NCBI GenBank assembly: GCA_032718475.1
Contig: JAUCBJ010008394.1
Coordinates: forward strand, 101,786-165,785
DNA length: 64,000 nt
From: Nemertoderma westbladi
Taxonomy: Eukaryota; Xenacoelomorpha; Nemertodermatida; Nemertodermatidae
Direction: 5' to 3'
Shown here: positions 34,372-45,678 of the stretch, piece after piece
Layout: the number at the start of each line of letters is the position of its first letter
Numbering within the stretch: position 1 is the first letter of the stretch
Notes under the pieces: generated by a model
Database searches by the model: none
The model's input: only the letters and a program-made list of their open reading frames with translations
What the model was told of the DNA's origin: nothing
Translations under genes and position numbers: made by a program

Positions 34372-35210
34372 TTTAAGGTAAACACTAGAGTCTTACAACC
34401 TTTAACTACAAAAAAAATATAGAATCAGGACATTAAGCCCTAAATACCTTCCAGACCCTAAAACAAAACAAACAAACAACACAAACAAAATATATTATAA
34501 CATGCTCCACATACAAGTATGTATCGCAACCCTAACCCTAAAACCTAACCACCATACACTAAATGATACCGGTAATAAACTGCACAAACGCTAAGCCTAT
34601 ATTCTATAAGAAAATATATGACATTTTTGTCGCCGTGAAAGAGATAGGACTAGGACAAAAATAATTAATTTGTTAAAAATATGGTTGCGTTTCGGCGTCT
34701 AGGACCAGTACGCGCTAATCCTCGACACCTCATCAGCTGGACAGGGAATTAGCCAAGCCTAACTATATTGCACCATTGACCTAAATTAATCGCACCATCA
34801 ACTCAGTTACCACTTAGCCCAAACAGACTTCAGACCTCAGAACATTGGAACCCTATAGGCCTATGGTAAGTAAACATGTTACCAATGGAAAACTGGTAGT
34901 TTGCTAGAGCAAACACACAGTAGAAAAATTATATAAGATTTAACAACATGCAGTGATGTCGGAATTCTGATCTATATTCATATGTGATAATTGAATGTAC
35001 CGACATACTGACTAACAGGCGGTTGTGATGTATATATTAACTTTAAGGTAAACACTAGAGTCTTACAACCTTTAACTACAAAATAAATATAGAATCAGGA
35101 CATTAAGCCCTAAATACCTTCCAGACCCTAAGACCATCAAGGAACACAAACAAAACAAACAAACAACACAAACAAATTATATTATAACATGCTCCACATA
35201 CACTAATGCA
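34372..35210. mobile_element. ~840-bp insertion with direct terminal repeats (TRIM-like)
   Basis: The 12-bp sequence ATAATGTGGAAC occurs on both sides (34360-34371, 35211-35222) and once only at the matching place in unit 2 (49304-49315), which is therefore an empty site. The ends are direct repeats of ~145-165 bp: 34369-34515 and 35039-35202, the second with a ~17-bp insertion. No coding sequence. The form resembles a terminal-repeat retrotransposon in miniature, but the ends are not TG...CA, so the class is open. Confidence 0.7.
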
Positions 35211-35222
35211 ATAATGTGGAAC

Positions 35223-35754
35223 AACATCATGAGCAAATAAAATTGCAGTCATGTGGTGGAGAACGGTTGGACAGTAGAAAGTACCAAGCATCTACTCAAC
35301 TATAAGGATTGTTAACGACTTCCTACTTACTCTTCCCTACTGTTCCTTTTGTTTGGCTTGTGTTATGCAAATTTACACAGAATTTTTATGAACAAACATA
35401 TGATCCGCAAAATAAAATTTTATTTCAAAATATGTGGTTCGGATTGATTGCGAAATACTTCCGTTTTTTTTGCTGGATTGGCTCAACTATTTGAAGAAGA
35501 TGCCACCAAAGTGCTGGTTAATAGCAAGGAGACTGCCCATAAATATTGATGCTGACCAGCACTTGATCGATCGAATTAACTTGACTTCTTTAGATGGATC
35601 TGAAGGAGCTTTTGTTTTCTTAGGTCATCTTAGTTACGTGGGAAATTATTTATCACGGGTGGTGAAGGCACAATATTTTTTGCTGATAGATGCTCAAGTA
35701 GTATTAAATCGAAATCAGGCTTTTACTACATATTGTACAACAGTATTACAGTAT
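35223..35754. other. No gene firmly recognised
   Basis: Plus-strand frames here (for example 35434-35778 with MPPKCWLIARRLPINIDADQH) have their reading altered by single-base differences in the unit 2 copy, which argues against a conserved gene. Confidence 0.4.
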
Positions 35755-35759
35755 CATAG

Positions 35760-35960
35760 TAGTAGATACAGCTTCTGAACTGCTTTCGTAATAGTGGTTG
35801 TTGGTGGCCAAGGTTCAAATCCAACTGTGGTCTGTAGAAATTTTGCACTGTTGTTTCCCTAAGTAAGACACTTTCGACATTTTAGTGATTATGCAAACCC
35901 TGTAGTTCAATGTGAACCAGGCTTTGCTGTGTTAGTAAAGAAAAGGTTGGATAGTTAAAA
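35760..35960 (+). mobile_element. Old SINE copy, unit 1
   Basis: Diverged relative of the SINE at 33038: AAGGTTCAAATCCAACTGTG (B-box region), TTGCACTGTTGTTTCCCTAA and GTGAACCAGGCTTTGCTG. The 3' tail is lost. The duplicate is at about 49862-50040. Confidence 0.75.
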
Positions 35961-36790
35961 ACTGTTCATTCTTGGCCGGTGGCGCCTTATTGTATACCTT
36001 ATATGTAATAAGTCGGGAGAGAGTAGGGAAGCGCCTTTGGGTAGCCTCCGAAGTTGACTGATCACGTTTTTATATGACTTGCCAATCATCCTAACTACCT
36101 GTGCATTCAGTATCCGCATGTTGCATGAAGGCTTTCTGGAGTGCAGCTCAATCTTGTTTAATCTCCTTAGGTGGGGTTACCACAATAGCTGCGTGGTTCA
36201 GTAATAGATGAAATGAAAAATTTTGAAGAGATACTTTATATGATGGCACTTAATTCATGTGCCACTCGCCACTGGAATGACAATCTTAAAAGAACAAGCA
36301 ACATATTGTTTGTTTTCTTAATCAAGTAAAGTGTTAATCTGTCAAAACAGTATCTGTTGAAAGTGGTTGTGGTTTGGCAGAGAGGATATGGAAAATATTA
36401 ATTAATATTAATTATATATTAATTATTATTTGAAATTATCCTAAAAGTGTCTGATGCTTTAGATAGTGTCTGAGTCAATCACATAAGGAATTTTAATTGA
36501 CAGTAGTACCGTGTGCAAGAATCTACAGGATTATATCCATTAGAGCTAAGCACATTTGGCTTTCCTAGCTAGCCTCACAAATACAGGATCAGCATGCTAT
36601 ATGGCTGGGAAGAGTGAAATTAAAAAATGTTTTGAGTTAAATGGTAGTAGTGTGCGGGTAGTAATTTAGATCATATAATTATCCCATATCCTTAGAATTA
36701 ATTATACTCATATTTGTTATTATTATAATCTATTTTATACCAACATTGTCCCATTACCAATAGTAACCATCGAATATTTGTTTCGGTAAC
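35961..36790. other. No gene recognised
   Basis: Non-coding part of the SINE-rich block, collinear with about 50041-50855 in unit 2 with small indels. Confidence 0.5.
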
Positions 36791-36793
36791 CAT

Positions 36794-36928
36794 CGGTTAT
36801 TGACTGTGCTTGTCGGTTATTGGCTGTGCTTGTCGGTTATTGGCTGTGCTTGTCGGTTATTGGCTGTGTTTGTCGGTTATTGGATGTGGTAGTCCGTTAT
36901 TGGCTGTGGTTGTCTGTTATTGGCTGTC
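36794..36928. repeat. 20-bp minisatellite, about 7 copies, unit 1
   Basis: Unit CGGTTATTGGCTGTGCTTGT with base variants. The copy in unit 2 has the same number and order of variants. Confidence 0.93.
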
Positions 36929-38621
36929 AAACATGGTTTCTCTTCAATCAGTTGCCGAAGTAGACTTTACACCCGACTTCATTATTACATTCATATTATT
37001 TCCAGAAAGGCGAAAATTAATTACAAAACTAATGAATAAACTCTTTAGTGTTGGAATGAGATTCTGGCCAACTTTTAATGAATTCCATTCCTTATATATG
37101 TAGTTGATAACCATGATATAATTGAATCCCAGAATAAATAAATAATTGAACCCCAGAATAAATAAAAATAATAATTTAAAAAACAACAGAATCTCGGTAC
37201 GTTTCACTGAATTGGCGGCGTTGACGATAAATCTGCCAAGGACAAATTGTGCGGAACTCAAAAGTTAGAGCGCAATAATGCTTACTTTCACCCTGTGCAA
37301 TAAATCTAAAATTGTAAGGTTGTAAAGAAATGTTGTTGAGTGATGATTGAATCCTAAGCCATAAGGGATGCATCTTCCTGCCTACAGAGAATTGGTTCAC
37401 TTTTTGTGTGGATTATGGAATTGACAGGAGACCGTATGGGTTCAATTACAGGGGCGAAGGAACCAGTATAATAATAGATTAATGAAGCTCTGCTTCCTTG
37501 TGGTATCCCGCTATCAGGCCATTCGAACAAGCCAATTACCTCCAACAAAAGGGCTGTAAGTACATCCATCTTAACATTACTGGACTGTTAATAATTAAAC
37601 CACACCATGACACACTGTGGCAAGCTCAATACACATTGGCTGACTGACTGGCACGAGCTATTTCAACATTTCAAAGTAATTGCAGCACCCATTGTTGCCT
37701 GTTTCGCAAATGCTTGAAATGTATTATATTGGCAGTAAACAAGGGCCAAACTTGTATAAGTATTATCTGGAAATTTAGCCAAAACTCGGGCTCTAGAAAT
37801 GCCATATTTCGATCTAGAGTGCATTTTGCTGTATTGTCGAACCTGAGTTTAGGTATGACAGCCAATTTAAAAAAAGTCCGTCAAATTACTGTACATTTTG
37901 TTGAAAGTCCGAGCTGTAGTTTAACAACTTCCTAGTAATTATATTTTCTAAAACTGAGCTCGATTAAAGAACGATTCAGGATAAGAAAAATGACACTGGT
38001 TGCAATTTCGAGGAGTTGGCCCACCCAACCCAATTTTACTCAATACGGTCAAATTTTCACAAATTTTAACCAAATTAACAACTTTTGCGAAAAAATTACA
38101 TATATTTTAAAAATAAAACAATTTCCTGGGAATTATATTTCTTTTTCTTTGGGCATCTTTAGAACATGTTAGTAGAACAAAATTTTCATATTCCGAAAAT
38201 TTCAAGAGTTGGTCGAATCTGGTCAATTTGAGGTCAAATCTAGATTACATAGTTTAAAATTATCAATTTCCGGACTTATACTCAAATCATTCAAAAACTA
38301 AACCGGTTAAAAATATATGAGTACAGCCATTGTAAATGTATTAATTTCCCTAAGTAACAATGAAAAATTCATAAAATATGGTCGTGTTGCACCAGAATTA
38401 CAACGATTTTTACATCATATTAAAAATAGCAATATTGTATTATTTAACCATTTTAAAATTCCCTCCATTTGAATATCAATACTACGTATGGCCCTTCCGT
38501 GAAGGGAGATACATTTCAACGTTAATAACTCCTAATCAACTTCAACTACGCCGTTTTTAATTGTAACAAACCCCGATGGAAAGGCAATTATTATATATTA
38601 TTATGTATTAGTATTTGTTAT

Positions 38622-40273
38622 CAAATAAATACTATAGTCCTGAAGATAGTCCTGAAGAACGTGTTGGGAAGTGGAAAAATCACTTCAGCAACTTGCTTGG
38701 GCAGCCACCAAACATCGAGGTCAGCCCAACAAGGAAAATATATGACAAGACACTACCTATAGAAACAGGGGATTTCAAACCTGCCGAACTCCAAAGAAGC
38801 ATTATAAGCATGTCCAATAATAAATCGAGTGGATTAGATGAAATCCCAGCAGAGGTATGGAAAACAGGAGTGCTAAACAGACCATTATTGAATGTTTGCA
38901 ACCGGATGTTAAAAGGAGAAAAGCCACCCCCAATTTGGACTAAAGGTCAACTAAAGCCTCTCACCAATAAAGGAGACCTCGGTATACCAACAAACTATCG
39001 TGGGATCTGTCTGCTTGTGGTAGCTGCCAAAATATACAATAAAATGATTCTATATAGGATTAGGCCTCACATAGAGAAACTACTGCATAAGAGCCAAAAC
39101 GGATTTCGACCAAATAGATCAACATTAGCTCAGATACTTGCACTACAGAGACTGATTGAAGGAATTAAGTCAAAGAATCTCCCCACAGTCATGACTTTTG
39201 TGGACATAAGAAGGCATTCGACTCCATCCATAGAGGTAAAATGCTTGAAATCCTAAGAGCTTATGGAATACCAGAAGTAATTGCTGCTGGCATTGGATTG
39301 TTATATTGTGACACAGAAGCACAGGTACTCTCACCAGATGGCGAAACTGAGTTTTTCTCAATCCTGGCTGGCGTACTGCAAGGTGACACATTAGCACCAT
39401 CACTATTTGTAATTGTGCTGGATTACGCAATGAGGACGGCCACACAGGGTGAAGATCTGGGATTCACACCTCAAGAACGCAGAAGTAGTAGATATCCGGC
39501 AACTACAGTCACAGATATCGACTTTGCGGATGATATCACCATGCTCTCTAATACGCTAGCAGATGCACAGCTTCTACTAAATAAAGTGGAGAGGGCTGCT
39601 AAGGAGGTTGGATTGCATATAAATGCTACCAACACCGAATTGATGACCTTTAATGTTGATAGAAACTTGACAACCATTGATAATAATCAACTGTACTTCC
39701 AGTACCTTGGATCATGGATAGAGAGTAGCAAAAAGGACATAGAAGTTATGAAAGCTAAGGCTTGGGTAGCTCTATCAAAAATGGATACCATCTGGAAATC
39801 AGATCTCTCCAGGCACCTGAAGACTAAGTTCTTTCGAGCCACAGTGGAAAGTGTATTTTTTATATGGGGGTGAGACCTGGACACTGACTAAATCACTTGA
39901 ACAACGAATTTATGGTTGCTACACAAGACTACTATGGGCAGCCCTAAACATCAGCTGGAGACAACACATGACAAACGCCGAGCTTTATGGTACAATACCA
40001 CCTGTATCAACCACCCTCCGCCTCCGTGAACGCAGATTTAGATTCAGTGGGCACTGCTGGTGAAGCAAAGATGAGGTCATACCAGATCTACTTTTCTGGC
40101 AACCAACTCATGGAAAGCGTAGTCATGGACGACCAGCCATAACATATATAGATCAACTTGAAAGGAATACTGAACTTGGGAGAAACGAAATTGCGACAAC
40201 TATGGAGAATCGGGAAGCCTGGAAGGATCTCATTTCCACTGTCCAAATTCGCTTGACCTAGTAGTAGTAGTAG
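38622..40273 (+). mobile_element. LINE-B, 5'-truncated copy in unit 2
   Basis: Duplicate of the copy at 20296, with the same insertion site, the same 5' 12-bp tandem duplication and the same frameshift after TFVDI. It keeps NTELMTFNVDRNL, which is damaged in unit 1, so the RT frame is longer here. It also has its own changes: ~9 bases missing before FQYLG and a six-base insertion (CTCCGC twice at 40015). Confidence 0.92.
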
Positions 40274-40282
40274 TTGTAGTAG

Positions 40283-42390
40283 GATTTGTTATTATATATT
40301 ATTATTTGTTTGTACCAGATGAATGCAAATAGTTGCGAATATTTGAACATTGTGATTGCAATGTGAAATATTTTAGAGAAATGTGACAATTTAAATAGTA
40401 TTATTCCCCTAAGTTTTATCAGAGTAATATAGCCCCAGTGTTTTTATAACATAGCTGAGGCGATCTTCAATTACTGTGGTTACCTTTGTTACTTTACTGA
40501 TCTGATAATGCACTGCGACGGTGAATAAAAACAATTTAAATGGTAGCTAAATGAGTACTGGAGTTTCCTCTGGGGAGAATAGTTCTGGGTGGACCGCACT
40601 GGAAATTTATCGACGGACTGTGTGCGTTTCCCTGACCTAACTGCCAAAGAAAATATACTTTACTAAAAACTTTACTTTTTAACTGACTTCACATTATAAT
40701 CGTACAGTACAAACCGATCCATGCTACTTTGCCTCAGGCAACAAAAGAAAAACATTTATCTACACTATTATTAACTACCAACTACACTAAAGAGTATTGG
40801 TGTTGTTTGAAAATACTGCACCTTAAATGGTTAACATAACAACATAACATAACAACCCATGTTGTTATCTATTATACAACTTCTATAAGAACCTAGGACC
40901 TCTCTGATTGGTTAACTAAACGAATATCTACAAAGCAGAATCAGATTATCCAAGTTGCCCCACTTACTTGGTGGTATTCATGTTTAATTTATTACAAGTG
41001 CCAATAATTAAGCTAATTTATTATTAGTCAATCGTATTATGTATGACTTATGACAATTTTATTATTTACTTCGAAAAAGATAATTAAAAACAATTTGTTA
41101 TTGGTAACGATTTGCTATCGATCAGTGGATCAGCCAGTCCACGACTTAAGGTGTAATCGCGGACTGGGTGAATTGGGGTGGATCATTTCTGTGTGTGTCG
41201 GAATTCCATCATAGTACAAGCTGATACATGTATTTTCATTCCTATTGCTTTTTGATAAGAATTCAGTATCATTATGCTGCATAAGCAATGTAGAATCTTT
41301 TCACTTTTAGGAAAAATTCGCAATGCTTGGTCATCTCTTATACATGGTGGGGAACGATCTAAAAGCACAATGTTATTTTCTGTGGATCCTGATGAAAACC
41401 TAAGTTCTGCCTGACTAATTAGATTAGTGGCATAAATCATAATTTTCTTTACGCATAGTGTGTTGAACCGAATGGATGCTAATTAGATGAAGGATTATAG
41501 TGAGTCAGTGAGTGGAAATAGAGGAATAGCACATTGTAAGGTACAGATTTACAACCTGTCTGGTGATGCATTTATAATAATATCAGTAATGCTTGTGGCA
41601 ATAACTCTGTTAAGTTTTAGGTTCTGTTACAATGTAAATAACTCGTTAGAGATGTTAAGATATATTATTATTATATTACTTAATTATTACATGTATATAT
41701 AGTAATAATGATTTTGATCTCCAAGTTATAATGTGCTCGCCGTTAATACTACTAATGGCTTTAATAAATGTTAAAGTTAATTAACGTTATTTAATTTGAT
41801 CATTACGATTAAATAACCCTTTTAAAGTTTTATAGAAAACATTTATAAAAAATTGCTTGAAACAAAGCAACTTTCAACCATTCTATAAGTGGTGGCAAAG
41901 AATTTATTTTCTTGTTTGCATTGCTTTCATATTTGGTTCACTTACTCTATTTTCTAATTCTAATCTATTTTTGATATACCTACCCAATTACCCATGCCAT
42001 GCATATGCTTTCCTAACTTTTATGACCTTTCAGTTGCTCTCTATACATGACCCAAGTTACTAGAATTCTTATTAGGATTACTAAGTTGATTGTTATCGAT
42101 GGTGGTCGCTTCTACATTATTAAAGTGTCGAAAACTTTGAATATATTTTTCTTGCAATTATTTTGCTAGAAAATCATTTCAGGACCATTCCTTAGGAAGT
42201 CAACAAAAATTCAAAATCGAAAAAGATAATAAATAACAAAGAATAAATAGAAATGGGTCAATTGTGAAAATTAACCCCTTTCCATTTTATTTGACAAAGA
42301 ATGTTTTTGCCACCACTTAATTTGTTATTTTTATACCATGTAATATGCAATTGATACACTACAGGTATATATATAGAGACAGTATATAAG
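40283..42390. other. No gene firmly recognised upstream of MFS alpha-2
   Basis: Near-identical to 21961-24063. The two hydrophobic small frames are again intact, at 41487-41702 and 41857-42063. Differences between units are scattered single-base changes and small indels. Confidence 0.5.
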
Positions 42391-43698
42391 ATGTCAGATG
42401 AACAGGTTCCCATAATCTCAAGTTCAATGAATAATAGTTGTTCAAATGAAAATTACCATCGAAAAGGATGGAGACTCTATATATTAGTGGCTATGTTGCT
42501 GAGTATTCAAGCAATACCAGGTTGGTGTCATAATCTATTGGAGTCCTTCTTCCCAATCGTTGTTGAAGAACGAGGTTGGTCAAAAACTCTGATTGGTGCA
42601 TTACTCTCAACGTTTTCAATGGTGAGGCTTACAATTTTTATTACTTGCCCTCATTCTATCAACAATTGGGGAACTCATATCTCTTTGGGTCTATTTGGAA
42701 TCATTGGAGCTGTTTCCCAGTTAGCATTTGGGTTTGTAGAATATATCCCAAATAATAATAATGGATTACATATATTCGCATGTTTTTCATTGCGCATCAT
42801 AGAAGCTGTTGGTCTCAACATCAGTTTTATGTATTCATTCAGTATATTGATGGAATTGTGGCCCACACAAAGAACTTTATTAGTCAGTGTAGCGGTTGTT
42901 ATTGGCAACCTAGGATTCATGGTTGCACCAGGTTTTGGTTCTACAGTTTTTGCTGCTTTGGGTTTTGAATTTCCATTCATAATATCAAGTTTGATGTTTC
43001 TCATTTTCATCCTTTACAGCTGGATGGAGTCACCAGATTACATTCAAGACAGATGTGAATTAAAAGAAGCCAGACCAACTTACCTTGGAGTTCTGAAGAA
43101 TCCAGCAATAACTCTTATATTTATTTTGAGTGCATATTTTAGAATAGCTTCATCATTTACAGTTGCCAACTATGCTGCTTACATTCATCACACTTACAAT
43201 GTGAACCAGTATAATATTGGTCAGATATATATGATCTATCCTAGCACTCAATTATTCACAGGTATTATAATGAGTTTATTGATGAAGAACTTGAGGACTA
43301 TCTTCCCTACTGTATTTGGTGTAATTATAATAGCAGTCTCAATGCAACTAATAGGCCCTACAGAACTTCTCGGTTTACCTCATTATCTCCCCGTCTCTGT
43401 TACTGGATGCACTCTCCTTGGATTTGGTACAGGTTTATACATGACCCCTGCATTGGAAACGCAAACACAACTGGCTGTGAAGGTTTGTGGTTATCCAGAC
43501 AACGTCGACACAAGATCTCTCCTCCAACAAATGTATCGAATATCACTGTCTATTGGAACCATTATAGGTCCCATTTTTGGCGGATTTCTCAATGATAATT
43601 TAGGAATGCAAACTGCTTGTTCGCTTCTCAGTCTGTTGGGGTTGCCTTTTCTCTTCTCTTTAGTGGCTGTATGGGTATTGAGATGCCAAGTTGACTAG
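42391..43698 (+). CDS. MFS transporter, copy alpha-2 (SLC18B1-like)
   Basis: A 435-residue, single-exon, 12-helix MFS protein, differing from alpha-1 only at residues 5 (Gln) and 432 (Cys). All features described for alpha-1 are present: polar N-terminus, central charged loop, VAPGFGS and IGTIIGPIFGGFL motifs. It lies at the same place in unit 2 as alpha-1 in unit 1 (about 2.1 kb after LINE-B) and has the same TATA-like sequence before the ATG. Coding identity this high gives no information on selection by itself, but the absence of stops in three copies argues the family is kept. Downstream it is followed by a hybrid LINE-A and then by the beta gene. Confidence 0.85.
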   Translation: MSDEQVPIISSSMNNSCSNENYHRKGWRLYILVAMLLSIQAIPGWCHNLLESFFPIVVEERGWSKTLIGALLSTFSMVRLTIFITCPHSINNWGTHISLGLFGIIGAVSQLAFGFVEYIPNNNNGLHIFACFSLRIIEAVGLNISFMYSFSILMELWPTQRTLLVSVAVVIGNLGFMVAPGFGSTVFAALGFEFPFIISSLMFLIFILYSWMESPDYIQDRCELKEARPTYLGVLKNPAITLIFILSAYFRIASSFTVANYAAYIHHTYNVNQYNIGQIYMIYPSTQLFTGIIMSLLMKNLRTIFPTVFGVIIIAVSMQLIGPTELLGLPHYLPVSVTGCTLLGFGTGLYMTPALETQTQLAVKVCGYPDNVDTRSLLQQMYRISLSIGTIIGPIFGGFLNDNLGMQTACSLLSLLGLPFLFSLVAVWVLRCQVD

Positions 43699-44519
43699 GT
43701 GAAATTTATCCAATTGATTATACACTTTGTGCTTTAGACCTTTCTGAATGATAAACTTAATTATATTGTAGTTTCATTCTAGATATTGCAAAAACCGGAA
43801 TTATTTTGTAGGTTTTATTCTAATAAGTCATTCATTTAAACAATCCATTTAGATATTTAATTTTTTGAGAAAAACCATACATAATATTCAGGAACATATT
43901 AGGCATCATGACATGGTTGTATTGTATTGCTTGCCCCCAACTTTGGGTTCTCTATTTGGTGCTGCCTAACATGATCACAAATATTTTGTATTTTGTGTTC
44001 AACTTATATCCCATTAAAAGAGGGCCGAAATAATGAATCAACAATATATGATAAGGTGCTTGTTACCCTTAGAAACAGGGAAATGTATACCTACCAAACT
44101 CCAGAGAAGCATTAAAATCCTGTCCAATCATAAAGGGAATGGGTTAGATCCCTACCCAGTTATTGACTACAGTGTACCGCGAAACTAGCATGGAATCACT
44201 CTCCTTGTTGTAGCTTCCAAAATATACAACAATATATTTTATTAGCAAGTCGTTAGACTTGATTACTGTAAGAAAAAAAAGCTACTGACTACTGACCTAG
44301 AGCAAAAACGGCTCTTACGATTTTGATAAAATTTTGCAGGAACCATGAAAATAGATTTCAATGGGTACTTGTGCAATCGCGGTTTAAATTGAAACCAGCC
44401 AGACAAGTAAGCAAACATTAACTGGTTTAGCTGGCTATTACAGTCTCAGCTGAATAACTCTTCCCAATGCATCCTTTGGGAAAATCTACTCACTCTGCTA
44501 TGTTAGACTGCTATGCCCT
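43699..44519. other. Downstream region of MFS alpha-2, no gene
   Basis: Collinear with 25372-26192 and 47005-47760. It contains the decayed LINE-B fragment at about 44067-44242 and the 5' target-site copy TATGCCCT at 44512-44519. Confidence 0.6.
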
Positions 44520-45254
44520 CCAGAACTCCAGAAGGACCAAAATTTTGACAGTTAACTTTGAAAGTCCTCAGCAAGTCTCTGATCGGATGAGCATAAGCTC
44601 AAAAGATGGTATGCTTGAGCATGTGGATGACTTCTGTTACCTGGGATCATGGATCCGGAAGACAGGTGAGGACCTTCGAATACGTAAGGGAAAGGCATGG
44701 GCAGCCTTGAATAGGCTTTCCAGGATTTGGAAGTCACCGAGAATTAATCGGAAACTTAAGGTCCGATTATTTAGAGCAGCAGTAGTTCCAGTACTCCTCT
44801 ATGGGAGTCCATGCTGGGCTGTAACTGCTGAGGACACCAAATCTCTGGATGGTACATTCACAAGAATGCTACGCCGGGTTCATTGTGTCAAGTACAATGC
44901 ACACATCTCCAACGAGACACTATATAACATTGGAGGTATCTCATTGGTTCCCCCAAGCTTGACACTAGAACAATCGCCTCCGCTTTGCAGGACATTGCTT
45001 TCGCCGTGAGGACCAGCCAGTGCATAATCTTGTACTTTGGCAGCCTCATGGAGTGAATAAGCATGGTGGACAGCCCATGACTTTCTTGAGACGCATCTTA
45101 AAGGACACTGGCCTTGAAGATGCGGATGATCTAGCAAATGTCATGGGTGATGGGAGTTGTGGCGGCGCAATTTTGTCGACAAGCCGGCACAGCATTCTTA
45201 AAAATGCAGCTGCAATGCAGCATGCCGATCCTAGTAGTAGTCCTAGTAGTAGTA
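44520..45254 (+). mobile_element. LINE-A, recombinant copy between MFS alpha-2 and beta
   Basis: The 5' part shares derived bases with the unit 1 copy (for example A at 44938). From 45128 onward it instead has bases found in unrelated LINE-A copies (GATGATCTAGC, GACAAGCCGG, CATTCTTAA). The 5' flank has TATGCCCT but the 3' flank does not, so the two ends come from different insertions, joined somewhere between 44938 and 45128. Confidence 0.82.
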
Positions 45255-45439
45255 GACAACCGACAGCCAACCACTGCCGACAACAGCAAAAATGAAAATG
45301 TAACCTGAGTTCGTGACTCTCGTTTATTGTTTTGGTTAGAATAACCTTCCACTGTAACCTGTCCCTTTCCCTCAATTAATAATTAATATTAATTAGCTTT
45401 AATAATGATTGTCGGCGTTGGTTTTCGGCTGTCGGTTGT
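45255..45439. mobile_element. ~185-bp inverted-repeat element next to the LINE-A tail
   Basis: The left arm ACAACCGACAGCC...TGCCGACAAC (45255-45284) is mirrored at 45408-45439 (ATTGTCGGCG...GGCTGTCGGTTGT). It has the size of a MITE and no coding sequence. It abuts the (TAG)n tail and no target-site duplication is evident. Confidence 0.6.
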
Positions 45440-45678
45440 TGGCGTAGCGTTTGCACTTCTTATCAGGTGTTTAGAGGAGGAATTAGAGGAGGAAAATTCA
45501 AAATTCATAATCTTTCACTGGATCTCAATTCACCTCAATTCAACACTTCTCAGTGGTTATAATAAATTTCTGTTTGAAATAAGTTGACTTTTAATCACTT
45601 TATAAGGGTTAGATAAAAAAATGTACTGTAAAATCAAGATATTACTTACTGTACTGGTTTATACACATAATATAGAAG

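Larger units (their letters stand above)
19658..37599. repeat. Tandem segmental duplication, unit 1
   Basis: The unit begins CCACACCATGACACACTG at 19658 and ends ...GTTAATAATTAAA at 37599. The same start sequence recurs directly after it at 37600, and the same end recurs at 51664, where the flank changes. The head-to-tail junction at 37599/37600 therefore proves a tandem duplication. Unit 1 contains LINE-B, MFS alpha-1, LINE-A, a 6.1-kb spacer with the long-TIR element, and the SINE-rich block. Confidence 0.92.

Noticed and set aside
34525-34560. Telomere-like CCCTAACCCTAAAACC
   Set aside because: Only two units occur, in isolation inside a transposon-like insertion; not an interstitial telomere.
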